A stretch of 64,000 bases of DNA. It comes from Torymus aiolomorphi. Lineage: Eukaryota; Arthropoda; Insecta; Hymenoptera; Torymidae. The stretch covers positions 67,699,522 through 67,763,521 of the forward strand of contig CM070877.1 of NCBI GenBank assembly GCA_036365515.1. Reading direction: 5' to 3'. Below are positions 10,430 through 22,997 of the stretch, piece by piece. The notes below the pieces were generated by a model. That model saw nothing but the letters and a program-made list of their open reading frames with translations. It ran no database searches and had not been told where the DNA came from. The position numbers and the translations under genes are program-made. Every line of letters begins with the position of its first letter. Position 1 is the stretch's first letter.

Positions 10430-10839
10430 TTAAGGGTAGTTAACTTGGCAAACTTTGAGCTTCGCATTTTGTAAAGTCTAGAGGATTAGGTGATTTCAGA
10501 GAAATAGATGCGAAAGAATAGTTTTTAAAAAACTTTGTACCGCCCGCTGCTATGGAAATGGCAGTTGACATGAGATCTCAACTTCTCAGCCAACTTTGAG
10601 CTTCAAGTTTTATAAAAGCAAGAGAATCAGGAGATATAGAGATTTGAATTGTAATTCTGAGAACTTGTACTTTTTTCTTTTATTCCTTGCGATAGCTACA
10701 AAGAAAAAATATATTATTGTTATCGTTTTTAACAACTTTAAATTCTCTGTCGAAATACTAATAAAAGTTTAATGTTTTTATCCAAACAATCTTGCTCTCA
10801 ACAACTATCCAACTCTCTACAAAGAACTTGACTGAAAGC
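10430..10839. repeat. Tandem ~130-bp repeat family, copy A
   Basis: Two degenerate units share caactttgagctt, attttgtaaag and gatttcagagaaa-like words (10446-10500; 10587-10640). The same family, in the same orientation, is at 47400-47730. The downstream flanks also match (10690-10830 with 48050-48240, including caactctctac). It is a dispersed non-coding repeat of unknown type. Confidence 0.6.
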
Positions 10840-10843
10840 TTAA

Positions 10844-11408
10844 GGACGCTTGCTCACAAAATGAGTTTCTATAGAATCTTATGAAACTTGCAGGGTAGAT
10901 TCTTATTGTTATTATGTGCAACATCTGCAAACTTCAGAAAGCCTAGCAACACCGTTCATGAGATATAAGCTATCAAAGTTAGACAATTTAATACGGTGTC
11001 TTATGAAAAAGTCGTGAAAAAATTAACGTTTTCATTAATAACGCCAAAAGTTTTCTATAGAATTGAACGAAAAAGAGATATTTTACTAATGATGATATTT
11101 TAAATAAGCTCTCCAAAATCCAGAAAGCCTAGCAGCACCGTTTTCGAGATACAGTTGTTTAAAGTAGGTAACTTCGGCCGCGCGTGTCTTTGTGTGCGTG
11201 TAAACAAACCAATGGCGTGCCCGCGCGCTACGCGTGTGTCTACACAGACGGACCGCTTCGATGTGAATGTACACACCGATGAAGCAGCGCCATGTGTACG
11301 TGTACAGTCTCGCGTGAAATTTTGAGAGTGGGGAGACCCGAGAGAGCGCTAGGCGTACGACGTTCGACGCTGCGTACTTTTGGTTAAGATTGCAATGAGC
11401 AAGCGTCC
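10844..11408. mobile_element. 565-bp TTAA-flanked non-autonomous transposon
   Basis: Inverted ends ggacgcttgctca (10844-10856) and its exact reverse complement (11396-11408) are flanked by TTAA (10840-10843, 11409-11412). The interior is GC-richer than its surroundings and has no transposase. A related repeat at 12070-12080 retains an apparently empty gagcttaaat site. The TTAA duplication suggests mobilisation by a Kolobok- or piggyBac-type transposase; the ends differ from those of the Kolobok-like element at 45-3578. Confidence 0.72.
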
Positions 11409-11412
11409 TTAA

Positions 11413-12280
11413 ATGTTTTTTTGAAACAATTATAATAAACACTTTTAAAAACTATTTTTTAAAGTATTTTCTATCTGTAAATTATTCATTATTATATTTT
11501 CTTTACAAAATATCTCAAAAAATGGTCCATTTCTATATCTTTTAAAAAATCCATTAATAAATTATTTTACAAAACTTCTACAATCCTTTACAATCTTTTG
11601 CAAGCAACGAGAAATTCTTTTCCAAAACCTTTACAATCACTTTACTAAAACTTTTACAAACGATAAGAATTTTTTCGTAAACCATAAGAATTATTTTCCG
11701 AAACCTATACAATATCCTAAAAAATTATTTACGTTCTATTTTATGAAAAGGAATTCTACGAATAAATAATAAATGTTTGCGTTCTAAAGTCGAAATAAAT
11801 TTCTTTCACGCGGATACTGAAAGTCAAACCCAAAAAAGTTGTGAAATCAATTAAAGTGTAGTTTTATACTTAACAGACATTATTTATGTAGTTTTACTCT
11901 TAAAAAGTTGTGAAATCTCTTTAAAAAATTATTTTACAAAAGTAAAAACTTATAGGCAAGAATAAGTTTGGTTACTATTCTACATAGTTTGTACTTAACA
12001 AACATTATTTACTAAACTCTCCCACCCTCTCTTCCCTCTCTCTCTCTCTCCCACTGTACCAAAAACTTTAATGAGAGCTTAAATATTTGTTCAAAACAAT
12101 CAACACGTTCTTTAAAAAACTAATTTTTTAAATATATTCTATCCACACCATTTGTCTATAGTCCTTTTATTTATTCTGATCTCATATATTCAATAACCAC
12201 TCTCTACAAATGGTAAGAATTTTTTTCATGACTGTACAAATAACTTTTATTTATTCGAATCTCATCTATTCAATAAGCAC
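11413..12280. other. AT-rich intergenic stretch
   Basis: No gene is seen. It contains a short CT run (12037-12050) and two near-copies of a block around 12165-12240 and 12247-12310 (ttatttattc, atctcat, tattcaata, caaatggtaa). The second of these is the outer edge of the palindrome that starts at 12281. Confidence 0.5.
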
Positions 12281-13016
12281 TCTGCAAATGGTAATAATTT
12301 TTTTCATGACTGTACCACTAATAATATTGTTAATATAAAACTTTCTACGAAAGTATAAAATAAGGCAAGTATAGACGTTTTTTCTGTATAATCTATAAAA
12401 TAATAATATTTATGTTTTTTTAAAAGAAATCAAATAAATACCAGTGAAAAAGTCTTTTACTTCCTTGAGTCATTGTATGCTGATCAAATTATATGTAAGT
12501 AAGTACATTCAAATTGTTCATTGCAAATCAAACAAATGAAAGTTGTGAAATCAATTATCAATAGTCAAGTAATGCAAACAACTCTCGGAAACAACTGTAT
12601 GACTATTCTCAGAAATGTACTAAAATTTGTTCATCCTTCTATACAAATTAAACACAAGAAAGTACTGAAATCAATTTATTGTAGTCAAGTACCCATAAGT
12701 TAACTTGACTGAATAATACAACTTTTAGTAACTACTTAAAAATATTCAGTCAGCGGGCATAAAGTACTACTTAACGCCTATAACAGGCGTAATAGCTCCC
12801 ATACTCCTACCAAACTTTATAGAACCTACGCACTTTACGCCCGTGTGGGCGAAAATTATTTTAATTATATAACTACTATGCCTTCTTTTTATTTCTAAAA
12901 TTCATAAGAATTTTATCAGATATTTACGAAAAGTCAAAGCCTATATAAAAAAATTACATAGTTACCACCACATCTCCATTTTTCATTGATCTTTCTCAAT
13001 TTTGAAATTTCTATAA

Positions 13017-16000
13017 GGCCGAATCCATCTCAAATCAGACAGCCCGCGTATGCCTATTTCACCTATCATGTTGAAATAAAAATATTTATGTTCTACTCGA
13101 AAAAATATTTTACACGTGTTTTTTTATTTTTTTGTTTCATCAAAATTTCATGCGTTCAGCGATGCCGAAAAATTCCGAGAAAATTCTTTCATTGAGAAAA
13201 AAAATTTTCAATGTGATTTTCAAACTGCTATTGTTTCAGCAGTTTTTCGAGCTTTTAAACGTGTAACACATAATTTCACTCAGTTTTGAGCCCTCTTTAA
13301 CGGCCTTAATGTCATTTTCAAAAAAAATAAAAAATCCACGAGCTATGCACTTTTTACTGAAAAATTCATTTTTTAGGGAAGTGCCTTTTTCTCGAAAACC
13401 CCATGTTTTTTTTTGCACAATTTTTGTTGTCGTGATAGAGGACGGTAATGCCTAGCTAGACGTATTTGTGAGATTCGGTACTTTTTCCCTGGGATAGCGA
13501 TCACTAATGAGATAACACACAAACAAATTTTTCACGCCTAATGCTTATATATAGTCAATGATATTAGAGTCAATGTAAAGGTATTTGTCTTTGTGTGTAT
13601 GTAATATACAGGTACACATAACTATGTATTTATTTGTTATTTGCGTCTTTTTGATTTTTTATTTTTATACCTTTTTTTCATTTGTATACCTATTTTACTA
13701 CCTTTGTTTTTCTGCTTCATTGTTCTTAATTCAGTAAGCGGACGATCAGCGGTCTTTGCTGTCAAACAATGTATTTTATCGTCACATGTTTTTTTAACCC
13801 ATATATGAGTTTTTGAATTCCAGGATACTTTGGAGTTGTAAGCCAATCAATATTTTTTTCTTTTCTGAATTGTTCTATTTCAGCATCTTGTAAATGTATT
13901 ATTTTAATAGCATCAGTATATTTTTGAACATGTATTGCAAAATCATTTGCGTTTTGAATAGCTTCTTCAAGGGGCTCTCGAAGATTATGCGAAGTAGCAT
14001 AATGCTTTATAAGTCCACCCACACCATCTACAGCTCCTTTGCCGTGCCCAGTAGCAGAGAACAACCATTTTATATCACACGGTGCTCGTTTTAGTTCATC
14101 TAATTGAAAGCGATTTTTAAAGTGACTCGCAGCGCCGTCTGATACGATGGTAATTTTTTAATTGAATCACAACAATTTTCTTTCAAGAATTTTATAATTT
14201 TTTGTACTGCTAGCAAAGCATACGCTGAATCATGTTTTCGGTCATCACTTATAACTGCGAAACTTTGTGTCGAATCCCCTTGATAAGAGACTGCTGTGAA
14301 AATAGAAATTTGATCATTAACCCAATGATTTCCTTGAACAGCTTTATTATGAATCACAGCCCAGTTTTCAGCGAAGTCTATTTGAAGAACTAAATGATGT
14401 GAGTCTTTTTTAGCACTTTCTCTTTCTGTTTTTATAGCTTTGCGTTGTATATTTTTACATACATGTGAGTACTAACCCTCATGGTCCAAACCGAAAGTTC
14501 ATCTTTAAAAGCAGAAATTGATAGTGTCTTTTTAATCAGGTTTCCATTATCCCACAAAGCATATGTAATTTCTTCTGTGCCTTCTACATCTTGCAGTTTT
14601 AAAACATGAAACGTAATTCCCTTAATCCCTGGACATAGTTTACATTCTTGTAAATAACATAAATCAGATGGCTCAGAACACATTGTTGCATTTATTATTT
14701 GTGACCGACTTTCATCCAACTCTGTGACGTTACTCCCTCTAAAATTAATTAAGCTCATAAGAAATAAATCATAATTTGCGCAATAGATACAGAGACAAAC
14801 TTCTTTGATGGGGCTAAGTAAGACATACTTTGGTCGCAAACTATAAAATTTCGATTTTCCAATTCTCAATTCTGGATAATCATTTTTAAATACTTTATAC
14901 GTCTCTTTTAAACTTCGAGTAAGAAAACGCTTAACTTTTTTCTCTTTTTATTGTTAACTTTAATTGTAACAACGTCACATTTATTAGGACTTTGTCTTGA
15001 ACAATTAAAATCATCATTTAAATAATATTCCATAACAATTTTTTCCATGTTTTCATCAATCGGATGGCCTGAATATGCATCTGGTTCTGAATAAATTCCT
15101 TTTTCTTTAACAAGATTTCTCGATTTGTTGATCATATACATTGTTATTTCTGGAAATAAAGATAAAATTTCATGTTTTGTAAAGGATGAAGGTAGCAAAG
15201 TCAGAATTTTTATTTTTTCTGATACCGTAGAACACTTTTGCAAGGCTAGACCAAGATTTTGTATCCATTCTGTACAATGGCATACAGTTGATTCATTTGC
15301 TGTTATAGAAACGTCATAAACATTGTTCAACTTCACATCAAGGGTATTAGACAATGTTGAAAGTATTTTTTTTTTCTTCTTTGTTACGTAATTTTCAATT
15401 GATTTTTCATGTATAAGATTTTTTCTTTTAAGAGGCGATACAGAACCTAAGAAAGATGTACTTATTTCATTATTAAATTCTTCAATGCGTTCTGGAGTAC
15501 TTGGTAAAAAATCTTCATCTCTATCAACTACGTTATCGGTAACTTCATTATCCGTTATAAATTCATTGTCAGTACTACTCACCAATTCTAAAGCACGATT
15601 GTAACAATGTTGACACAGATATGTAGAAGGTGTCAAAGGTAAATGAGGATAGAGGTGCTTCAATGGATGAGCAAGATTCTCAAGTTGTTTTAAACGTACG
15701 GAACTAGATTTGTAAATAATTTGTTTGTGTTTGTCTAAAAAGTCTGCACATTTGATTCTCTCTGTTGAGTAATATTGAGACATCGTAGTTGAGTTGATAA
15801 GGTGTAAATATGTAATAATTTTCCAAAAGATGATGGTTTTAAATAAGACGAGATGTGTGATATATAGCAGAAACCGAACTTTTCTTTGTAAATGTTAAGT
15901 CAAACCATATCCATCTAGCGGACAAATGTACTAGTACATATACTCCTATAAGTAGGCGCACGTACATGTATATTACATACGCACAAAGATAAATACCTTT

Positions 16001-16560
16001 ACATTGACTCTAATATCATTGACTATATATAAGCGTTAAGCGTGAAAAATTTGTTTGTGTGTTATCTCATTAGTGATCGCTATCCCAGGAAAAAAGTACC
16101 GAATCTCACAAATACGTCTAGCTAGGCATTACCGTCCTCTATCACGACAACAAAAATTGTGCAAAAAAAACATGGGGTTTTCGAGAAAAAGGCACTTCTC
16201 TAAAAATGAATTTTTCAGTAAAAGTGCATAGCTCGTGGATTTTTTATTTTTTTTTTTGAAAATGACATTAAGGCCGTTAAAGAGGGCTCAAAACTGAGTG
16301 AAATTATGTGTTACACGTTTAAAAGCTTGAAAAACTGCTGAAACAATAGCAGTCTGAAAATCACATTGAAAATTTTTTTTCTCAATGAAAGAATTTTCTC
16401 GGAATTTTTCGGTATCGCTGAACGCATGAAATTTTGATGAAACAAAAAAATAAAAAAACACGTGTAAAATATTTTTTCGAGTAGAACATAAATATTTTTA
16501 TTTCAACATGATAGGTGAAATAGGCATACGCGGGCTGTCTGATTTGAGATGGATTCGGCC
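13017..16560 (-). mobile_element. Sola-like DNA transposon, copy 1 (decayed)
   Basis: The 3,544-bp element begins and ends with GGCCGAATCCATCTC in inverted orientation, with inverted termini of nearly 600 bp. ATAA occurs on both sides (13013-13016 and 16561-16564). The opposite palindrome arm (17395-17415) shows the uninterrupted site with one ATAA. It encodes a DDD-type transposase on the reverse strand. A 4-bp duplication plus a DDD transposase matches the Sola superfamily. It is nearly identical to 27628-31174 but in the opposite orientation. Confidence 0.8.
13637..15783 (-). pseudogene. Sola-like DDD transposase, frameshifted copy
   Basis: This is the same protein as the 647-residue frame at 28406-30349, here cut into pieces: 15783-14908 (N-terminus with CQHC zinc motif), 14869-14432, 14357-14100 and 14064-13762 (ATGHGKGAVDGVGG). 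A basic C-terminal tail is in another frame, 13846-13637. Single-base indels near 14945, 14455 and 14150, plus an A-run length change near 13793, break the frame. The tryptophan codon that is a stop in the other copy is intact here. It is no longer a single protein, but it diverged recently. Confidence 0.85.
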
Positions 16561-16689
16561 ATAATATTACGCATCTTGGGAGGACAATAGAAGTCTATAG
16601 AGCTGCTCTAGCAGGGGTCCAATCTCCCATACACACTTGGCGGGTCCGACGGTTTCCAGTTTACTGGTGGGCTTTGTAAATGTAGAATA

Positions 16690-17270
16690 CTAAATTTTTA
16701 CATAAATTCATTAACAATGTTTATACCTATAAGCCCATTATAAATAATTACATTGGCTCTAATTTTTAATTGATACCGTTTAAATATAATATCCCTACAT
16801 GTGCTGAATCTCATGATTTACTTTCATTACCGAAAATATTTTTCCTTGTGTCCGTCTTTTTTAAACGGGAATGGGATAAAAAATGCATATAAATTTATTG
16901 TCTACTCAAAAGTGCTTTAGGTTTTATTAACCATTTTGTAAGCCACCTATTTTTTATTCTTTTCCGTCGTGTACATATCATATGAGATCTCATATGAGAT
17001 ATCATATGTGTGATGTTATCTGCAATTTTACATATTATGAGATCTCATATGAGATCTGATGCCCGATATTCTCTATGAGATCTGATGTCCGATATTCCCA
17101 AATGAGATCTGATGTCCAATATTCTCATATGAGATCTCATATGATATTTTCATGCGGGTTTGCACTTTCTATTCAAAAACAGAGTAATAAATTCAATACT
17201 GAGCCCTATTTAATATGTAGAAGCAACCCATTTATACATTTTATCTGATCTTTAAACATATGAATATTTA
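16690..17270. other. Spacer of the 12.3-18.1 kb palindrome
   Basis: No gene. 16980-17150 holds repeated gagatctcatatgagat and gagatctgatgtccgatatt words, a small cluster of BglII-like/NdeI-like palindromes. Confidence 0.55.
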
Positions 17271-18137
17271 TATGAAAATGACCATGTCTAGACCTTAAAC
17301 TGCAAACCGTCGGGCCCGCCAAGTATGTATGGGAGATTGGAGGACCACCCCTGCTAGAGCAGCTCTATAGACTTCTATTGTCCTCCCAAGATGCGTAATA
17401 TTATAGAAATTTCAAAATTGAGAAAGATCAATGAAAAATGGAGATGTGGTGGTAACTATGTAATTTTTTTATATAGGCTTTGACTTTTCGTAAATATCTG
17501 ATAAAATTCTTATGAATTTTAGAAATAAAAAGAAGGCATAGTAGTTATATAATCAAAATAATTTTCGCCCACACGGGCGTAAAGTGCGTCGGTTCTATAA
17601 AGTTTGGTAGGAGTATGGGAGCTATTACGCCTGTTATAGGCGTTAAGTAGTACTTTATGCCCGCTGACTGAATATTTTTAAGTAGTTACGAAAAGTTGTA
17701 TTATTCAGTCAAGTTAACTTATGGGTACTTGACTACAATAAATTGATTTCAGTACTTTCTTGTGTTTAATTTGTATAGAAGGATGAACAAATTTTAGTAC
17801 ATTTCTGAGAATAGTCATACAGTTGTTCTCGAGAGTTGTTTGCATTACTTGACTATCGATAATTGATTTCACAACTTTCATTTGTTTGATTTGCAATGAA
17901 CAATTTGAATGTACTTACTTACATATAATTTGTTCAGCATACAATGACTCAAAGAAGTAAAAGACTTTTTCACTGGTATTTATTTGATTTCTTTTAAAAA
18001 AACATAAATATTATTATTTTATAGATTATACAGAGAAAACGTCGATACTTGCCTTATATTATACTTTCGTAGAAAGTTTTATATTAACAATATTATTAGT
18101 GGTACAGTCATGAAAAAAATTATTACCATTTGCAGAT

Positions 18138-18536
18138 TGTTACTATTACTATGAGTTTATAACTTTTTCGTAATTATTTATTCATAGTATTAAATAATTA
18201 AACATAAATCTCCCAGCGTGAGAAAAGTTAGTAAGGCCTAAATATTTCACATAGTATTAGTCAAGTATGGGCAAGATGTGGCCTATAAGAAACTATATAT
18301 GGGCGAAATATTGGCTTTATAATGCCACAGCGCCGGAGCCACATACTGTCTATCTTTAGATATATCTTGGGCAGCTATTGCCCATATATTGCTTATACAA
18401 ATCAAATGTTTCGAAGAAATCCTATCTCGTGAAATCGAACTTATACCCCGCAGTTTTTTCAGAGATTCTTTCAGATTATTAAGCAAACCTAGAAAAATAT
18501 TACGAGCAATCTTTTACTGGGTGATAGAACGTTCAA
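18138..18536. other. Short interval between two palindromes
   Basis: No gene is supported. The open frames here on both strands are short and unmatched. Confidence 0.45.
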
Positions 18537-20309
18537 AACTGCAGCGAAGTGTTCTCTTGATTTTTTGTGATTTTATGTATTTTATTTTCAATAAGCTTGA
18601 AACTCTACTAATTGCTTGGTCGGTAATGGTAGGACTATGCCACCCCGTTAAGGTATGGCTGAAAGTATGGGCTAAAGAATTGCTGGTAGTATGGCTGGAA
18701 GTATAATGGTTAAAAGTATGGCTTAAAGAAGGTCGAAAATATTGGCAATATATTGAGTATATATTGGCAATATATTGGGAATATATTGGCAACAAATTGG
18801 CAACAAATTGGCAATCTCACAATCGTTACATACAAAATTATACACATTTTGTACAAAGTTCAAATTTAGATAAAGTTTAAACAAAGTTTAGACCAAGTCA
18901 GAGCAAGGTTACAGAAAGTCTCCAAGTCTTAATGAAAATCTCGCTTAAAGTGTCGCATACAACGTACGTTTATATGAAGTTTAAACAAAGTTCAGGAAAA
19001 GTTCAGGCAAAGTTTGTACAGAGTGTAGATAAATTTTAGATAAAGTTTAGATAATGTTTATACAGAGTTTAGACCAAGTTTATACATACAATGGTTATAG
19101 AGTATAGCTGAAGTCTAGATAAAGTTTGAACAAAGTTTAGATCAAGTTTATAGAATGTCTCGCTCGAAGTCTCGCTTGAAGTCTTGCTCGAAGTCTGGTT
19201 AAAAGTCTCGTTCGAAGTCTCGCCAAAAGTCTCGCTAAAAGTCCCACACGAAGTCTCGCTCGAAGTCTCGCTAAAAGTCTCTCTCAAAGTCTCGCTAAAA
19301 GTCCCGCTCGAAGTCTCGCTAAAAGTCTCGCTCGAAGTCTCACTAAAAGTCTGGTTAAAAGTCTCGCTGAAAGTCTCGCTGAAAGTCTGGTCAAAAGTCT
19401 CGCTCAAAGTCTCGCTAAAAGTCTGGTTAAAAGTCTTGTTCGAAGTCTTGCTCAAAGTCTCGCCAAAAGTCTCGCTCAAAGTTTCGCCAAAAGTCTCGCT
19501 CTAAGTCTCGCTAAAAGTCTTGCTCGAAGTCCGGCTCAAACTCTGGCTTGATGACTTTGAGACTTTCTATCAACTTCGTCAAAACATGTTGCAAACTATG
19601 TTTGAACTTTATCCAAACTATATCTCAAATTTATGTAAACTGTGTATAAACTTTGAATGCAACGCTTTAAGCGAAACTTTCTATAAATTTTGTCTAAACT
19701 TGCTCTAAACTGTACCCAAACTTTATCTAAATTATATCTAAAGTTAATTTAAACTCTGTATAAACTTGGTCTAAACTCTGTATAAACTTTATCTAAACTT
19801 TATCTAAACTTGATCTACACTCTGTACAAACTTTGCCTGAACTTTTCCTGAACTTTGTTTAAAATTCATATAAACCTACGTTGTATGCGACACTTTAAGC
19901 GAGATTTTCATTAAGACTTGGAGACTTTCTATAGCCTTGCTCTGAACTTGGTCTAAACTTTGTTTAAACTTTATCTAAATTTGAACTTTGTACAAACTGT
20001 GTATAATTTTGTATGTAACGATTGTGAGATTGCCAATTTGTTGCCGATTTGTTGCCAATATATTCCCAATATATTGCCAATACATACTCAATATATTGCG
20101 AATCTTTTCGACCTTCTTTAAGCCATACTTCTAACCATATATATCTTCCAGCCATATTACCAGCCATTCTTTAGCCCATACTTTCAGCCATACCTTAACG
20201 AGGTGGCATAGTCCTACCATTATCGACCAAGCAATTGGCAGAGTTTCAAGCTTATTAAAAATAAAATACATAAAATCACAAAAAATCAAGAGAACACTTC
20301 GCTGCAGTT
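18537..20309. repeat. Palindromic element with a 12-bp minisatellite core
   Basis: The left arm (18537 to about 19140) and right arm (about 19560-20309) are inverted copies. For example ctgcagcgaagtgttctc at 18539-18556 pairs with 20291-20308, and words such as tgtcgcatacaacgta (18952-18967) pair with tacgttgtatgcgaca (19877-19892). Between them is a pure tandem array. Inside each arm is a smaller repeat of ttggcaatatattg (left 18740-18815; right 20030-20100). Open frames across it (for example 18389-18706 and 20131-20322) are mirror images of the same non-coding sequence. Confidence 0.82.
19140..19560. repeat. 12-bp tandem array (AAGTCTCGCTMR-type)
   Basis: About 34 tandem units of 12 bp resembling aaagtctcgctc, with variants at the last two positions and occasional ctggtt or cttgtt units. 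Because 12 is a multiple of 3, all reading frames stay open on both strands. The predicted SETFSET-like and KVSLKVSL-like peptides are therefore artefacts of the period. It forms the loop of the palindrome at 18537-20309. Confidence 0.88.
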
Positions 20310-20699
20310 CATTCATATACACAGTATATATACACAGTGCATATATACAGTAAATGAAAATGGGATGAAAATATATTGATATTAAATTATTTTTTGTCTC
20401 AAAGTTACCATTTATTCATGCGTGAACGATTGTAATAGAAAATAATATAATTTTCCTTTAAAAGGTAAAAGAAAAGAAAAATTTAAATAAGACCTTGCTT
20501 GTGTGTATTTTTCTACGCGTATCGGCGGTTAAGACAATGCTTGTATTAATTTTACTTGAAAGTAAGAAATCTTATATCAGGTTTGGGAAAAATTTTTAAA
20601 AAGAAATACATGCTTAACTTAAGCCATGAAATGTATGTTAATTACTAGTCCAGAAAGGCAGTAGTATTAGAACATGTTTCAGTATGCGGTTAATTTCAA
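20310..20699. other. AT-rich stretch, no gene seen
   Basis: No gene, RNA or repeat boundary is supported here. Confidence 0.5.
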
Positions 20700-21505
20700 T
20701 GGGAACATTACTGAAGTAAGGAAGCGCAAAACAAATTGGATATTATTACTTTTCAGTAACGAAACTATGATTCTTTAGTTTAGTTCCTTTGAAAATAAGT
20801 ACTGCAGAGATACGCATATACGCGCGACACCACGAGCTCATTTACGACCGTGACTCTGTGCGCTGCGTTCATACGGTGCGACGTAAGTCGTACTGGCGCC
20901 ATCTTTGGACGCCATCGCAAATGTTCACCATTTGTAAACATTGCTCGTTAGCCTACAAATTACGTATTACGTTGTGCGCTGCAGTAATAATATGTACTTT
21001 GAATAAATAGCTATTGATGAAAACATTATGAATATCATGCTATTATGTTGTATCAATGATTAGATAGTTTGTTTACTTTATTTAGTTGTGCTCAGCTATT
21101 GCGAGTTGAAGTTGCCACTTCTTTGCTAGAGTCACAGTTTGGAAAGTCTGGCGTTTTCCGAGTTCTGCAATTCCGCTTTCTCGAACGCGAGTTTGTGATC
21201 CGAGCCAAAGTAAAATATACAATTTTCAAAACTGCGTTAAATAAATATTATTATATGAAGTGCTATCGGGTAAAGGTGGTATAGCCTCCAAATTGAACAA
21301 ACTACAAGAAACTATCATAAAAGCCGTACCGCAAATATTTTTCGAAAAAATAATTTTTTTATTTTTTGTGTTTGGCATTTTATGAATTTTTTGATAGCGC
21401 CATTCGATTCCTTGGGTCCAAAAACCCCTAGGGCCCTCAGACTTTCACGAATTGATCAATTTGGATGAGAGAAAATCTCGTGTACGTCTTAGTTTGGGAA
21501 CCCGG
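20700..21505. repeat. Unclassified dispersed repeat, copy 2 (mariner-free)
   Basis: Reverse-complement copy of 5998-7375. At 21237-21262 it shows the uninterrupted sequence gcgttaaataaatatt where copy 1 has the mariner, so it is an empty-site allele in the paralogue. It ends in a TA tract at 21507-21540, as copy 1 does. Confidence 0.75.
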
Positions 21506-22218
21506 TATATATATATTTATATCTACCTATATTATATAGATGTTAGTGTTGTTTTTGAACATCAGCCCCCCTCATCCACCCCACCCCCCCTGACCGCTTC
21601 TCCGCCGCTCCTCAGCCCCCCTCAAAATAACGTAAAAATCAGTGTATTTCTGTGAGTTTTTTTATATTAAAATAGCCTCTGAGCCCCCTCACCCGCCCCT
21701 CACCCGCCCATCACCCTCCCCTCTGACCCTCCTCCTCCCACCCCTCGTACCCTCCTCTTACCACCCCTCATATTCACTTTTTTCTTTAATCGGATTTATC
21801 ATCTTGGTATACATGCGACAAAAACCTTTTCTTCTCAAACCACGCGTAAAGTATTGTGTTTTCACATTGACGTCAGGGAGTCTCGCTTCGCTCGGGCCGT
21901 AGATAATTATAAATGGCATTAAACATCGGGAAAAAAATAGACATACGAGCATAGGCTTCGTAGTTTCTAGGAATGAGGTTATGTGACGTTTTCGACCCTG
22001 AAATTAAAAATTAAGCACAAATAACTTTCTGTAAGGTATATGGGAAAATTGTATATTGTCTCCAAACAATGAGGACCAGTGATATTTTTTTTAACACAAA
22101 TAAGTCTATCTTTTCCATGCCACCCAAGAGGTAGATAGATAGGCGCGCTTTTTTTATAGAGGTTTCCCTTTTTTTTACTTTGAATTCATTTTCTATTAAA
22201 TATTTCATTGCTTTTTCA
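21506..22218. other. C-rich low-complexity tract and flanking AT DNA
   Basis: 21565-21770 is a pyrimidine-rich run of ccccctc/cctcc blocks with no gene. 21868-21900 has a tgacgtca palindrome next to gtctcgcttcgctcgg. The rest is AT-rich. Short open frames through the C-rich tract are low-complexity artefacts. Confidence 0.5.
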
Positions 22219-22377
22219 TAATAAAAAGTTAGTAAAAAATGGCCTATTCCTTTGTTAAAAAAAATGGAAAATTTTCAAGTATTACTTTTGTTATATTAAA
22301 TAAACATATGTTACACTTTTATACATTTTTATAGTTATTTAATTAACATAAATTTTTCATACAGAAAATCATACAGA

Positions 22378-22920
22378 AAATCAACAAAGAATTATTTTTG
22401 AAGAAAATAACGAGACTGAAGCTTTAGAAAATTATAAAACAACAGTAACAGCATGGTTTGACTTATATAAAAAAGATAATTATGCAAGGAATATAAAATA
22501 TGTTAATATACCTAAATATTACAACTTTAAAAATAAATGTTGGATCAAACGAAAAGGAAATCAAGAAAATTATATAATAGGTCGTTTAAATATTGTTTCT
22601 CCAAAGGATGTTGAATGATTTCATTTAAAATTAATTTTAAATCGTGTTAAAGGTGCAATTTCGTTTCAAGATTTACGAACGTATGAAAAAATTACATATA
22701 ACACATACAGAGAAACTGCAATAAAAATGGGTTTAGTTGATGATGACTTACAAATAAAAAATATTTTTAAAGAAGCTTGTGACGTTATGTTAGGATATTA
22801 ACTACGTCAATTTTTTGCTTGGTATTTACTATCTGAAAATATTAATGGTAATAATATTTGGAAGGTATTGCATCAATACTATTACCAAAAGGAATGACAA
22901 GTCATAAAACATTTAAATTA
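22378..22920 (+). pseudogene. Helitron Rep/helicase protein, linker region, decayed
   Basis: Forward translation gives conserved Helitron phrases: ALENYKTTVTAWFDLYKKD, ARNIKYVNIPKYYNF, IGRLNIVSPKDVE, RVKGAISFQDLRTYE, YRETAIKMGLVDDDLQ and LRQFFAWYLLSENI. These precede the Pif1-like helicase domain in Helitron transposases. At least two in-frame stops (22617-22619 and 22799-22801) interrupt it. Downstream the frame changes into the helicase piece at 23016. The Rep (HUH) domain is not present upstream within the element. Confidence 0.75.
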
Positions 22921-22997
22921 CCTTAATAGAAAGTATAGAAAGTTCAATTTTTAAATAAGACTCTGATAAGAAAAAATTACGGGAAGTAGATGCAATA

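Larger units (their letters stand above)
12281..18137. repeat. Large palindromic (foldback) repeat interrupted by a Sola-like transposon
   Basis: 12281-13016 plus 16565-16690 form one arm, and 17270-18137 is the reverse-complement arm (about 0.86 kb each, very similar). The arms are contiguous only when the 13017-16560 transposon is removed. The spacer (about 16690-17270) is unique apart from short gagatctcatatgagat-type repeats. A 60-residue frame exists in both arms (12521-12703 forward, 17714-17896 reverse), but it has no recognisable family and is probably chance. Confidence 0.8.

Noticed and set aside
12521..12703. 60-residue ORF present in both palindrome arms
   Set aside because: Conservation is explained by the duplicated arms; no family or start context.
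16980..17150. CRISPR-like short repeats (gagatctcatatgagat)
   Set aside because: Irregular spacing, overlapping palindromes and eukaryotic context; not a CRISPR array.
19069..19504. Repetitive proteins (SETFSET-like, KVSLKVSL-like) on both strands
   Set aside because: They come from a 12-bp tandem array, whose period keeps all frames open; not genes.
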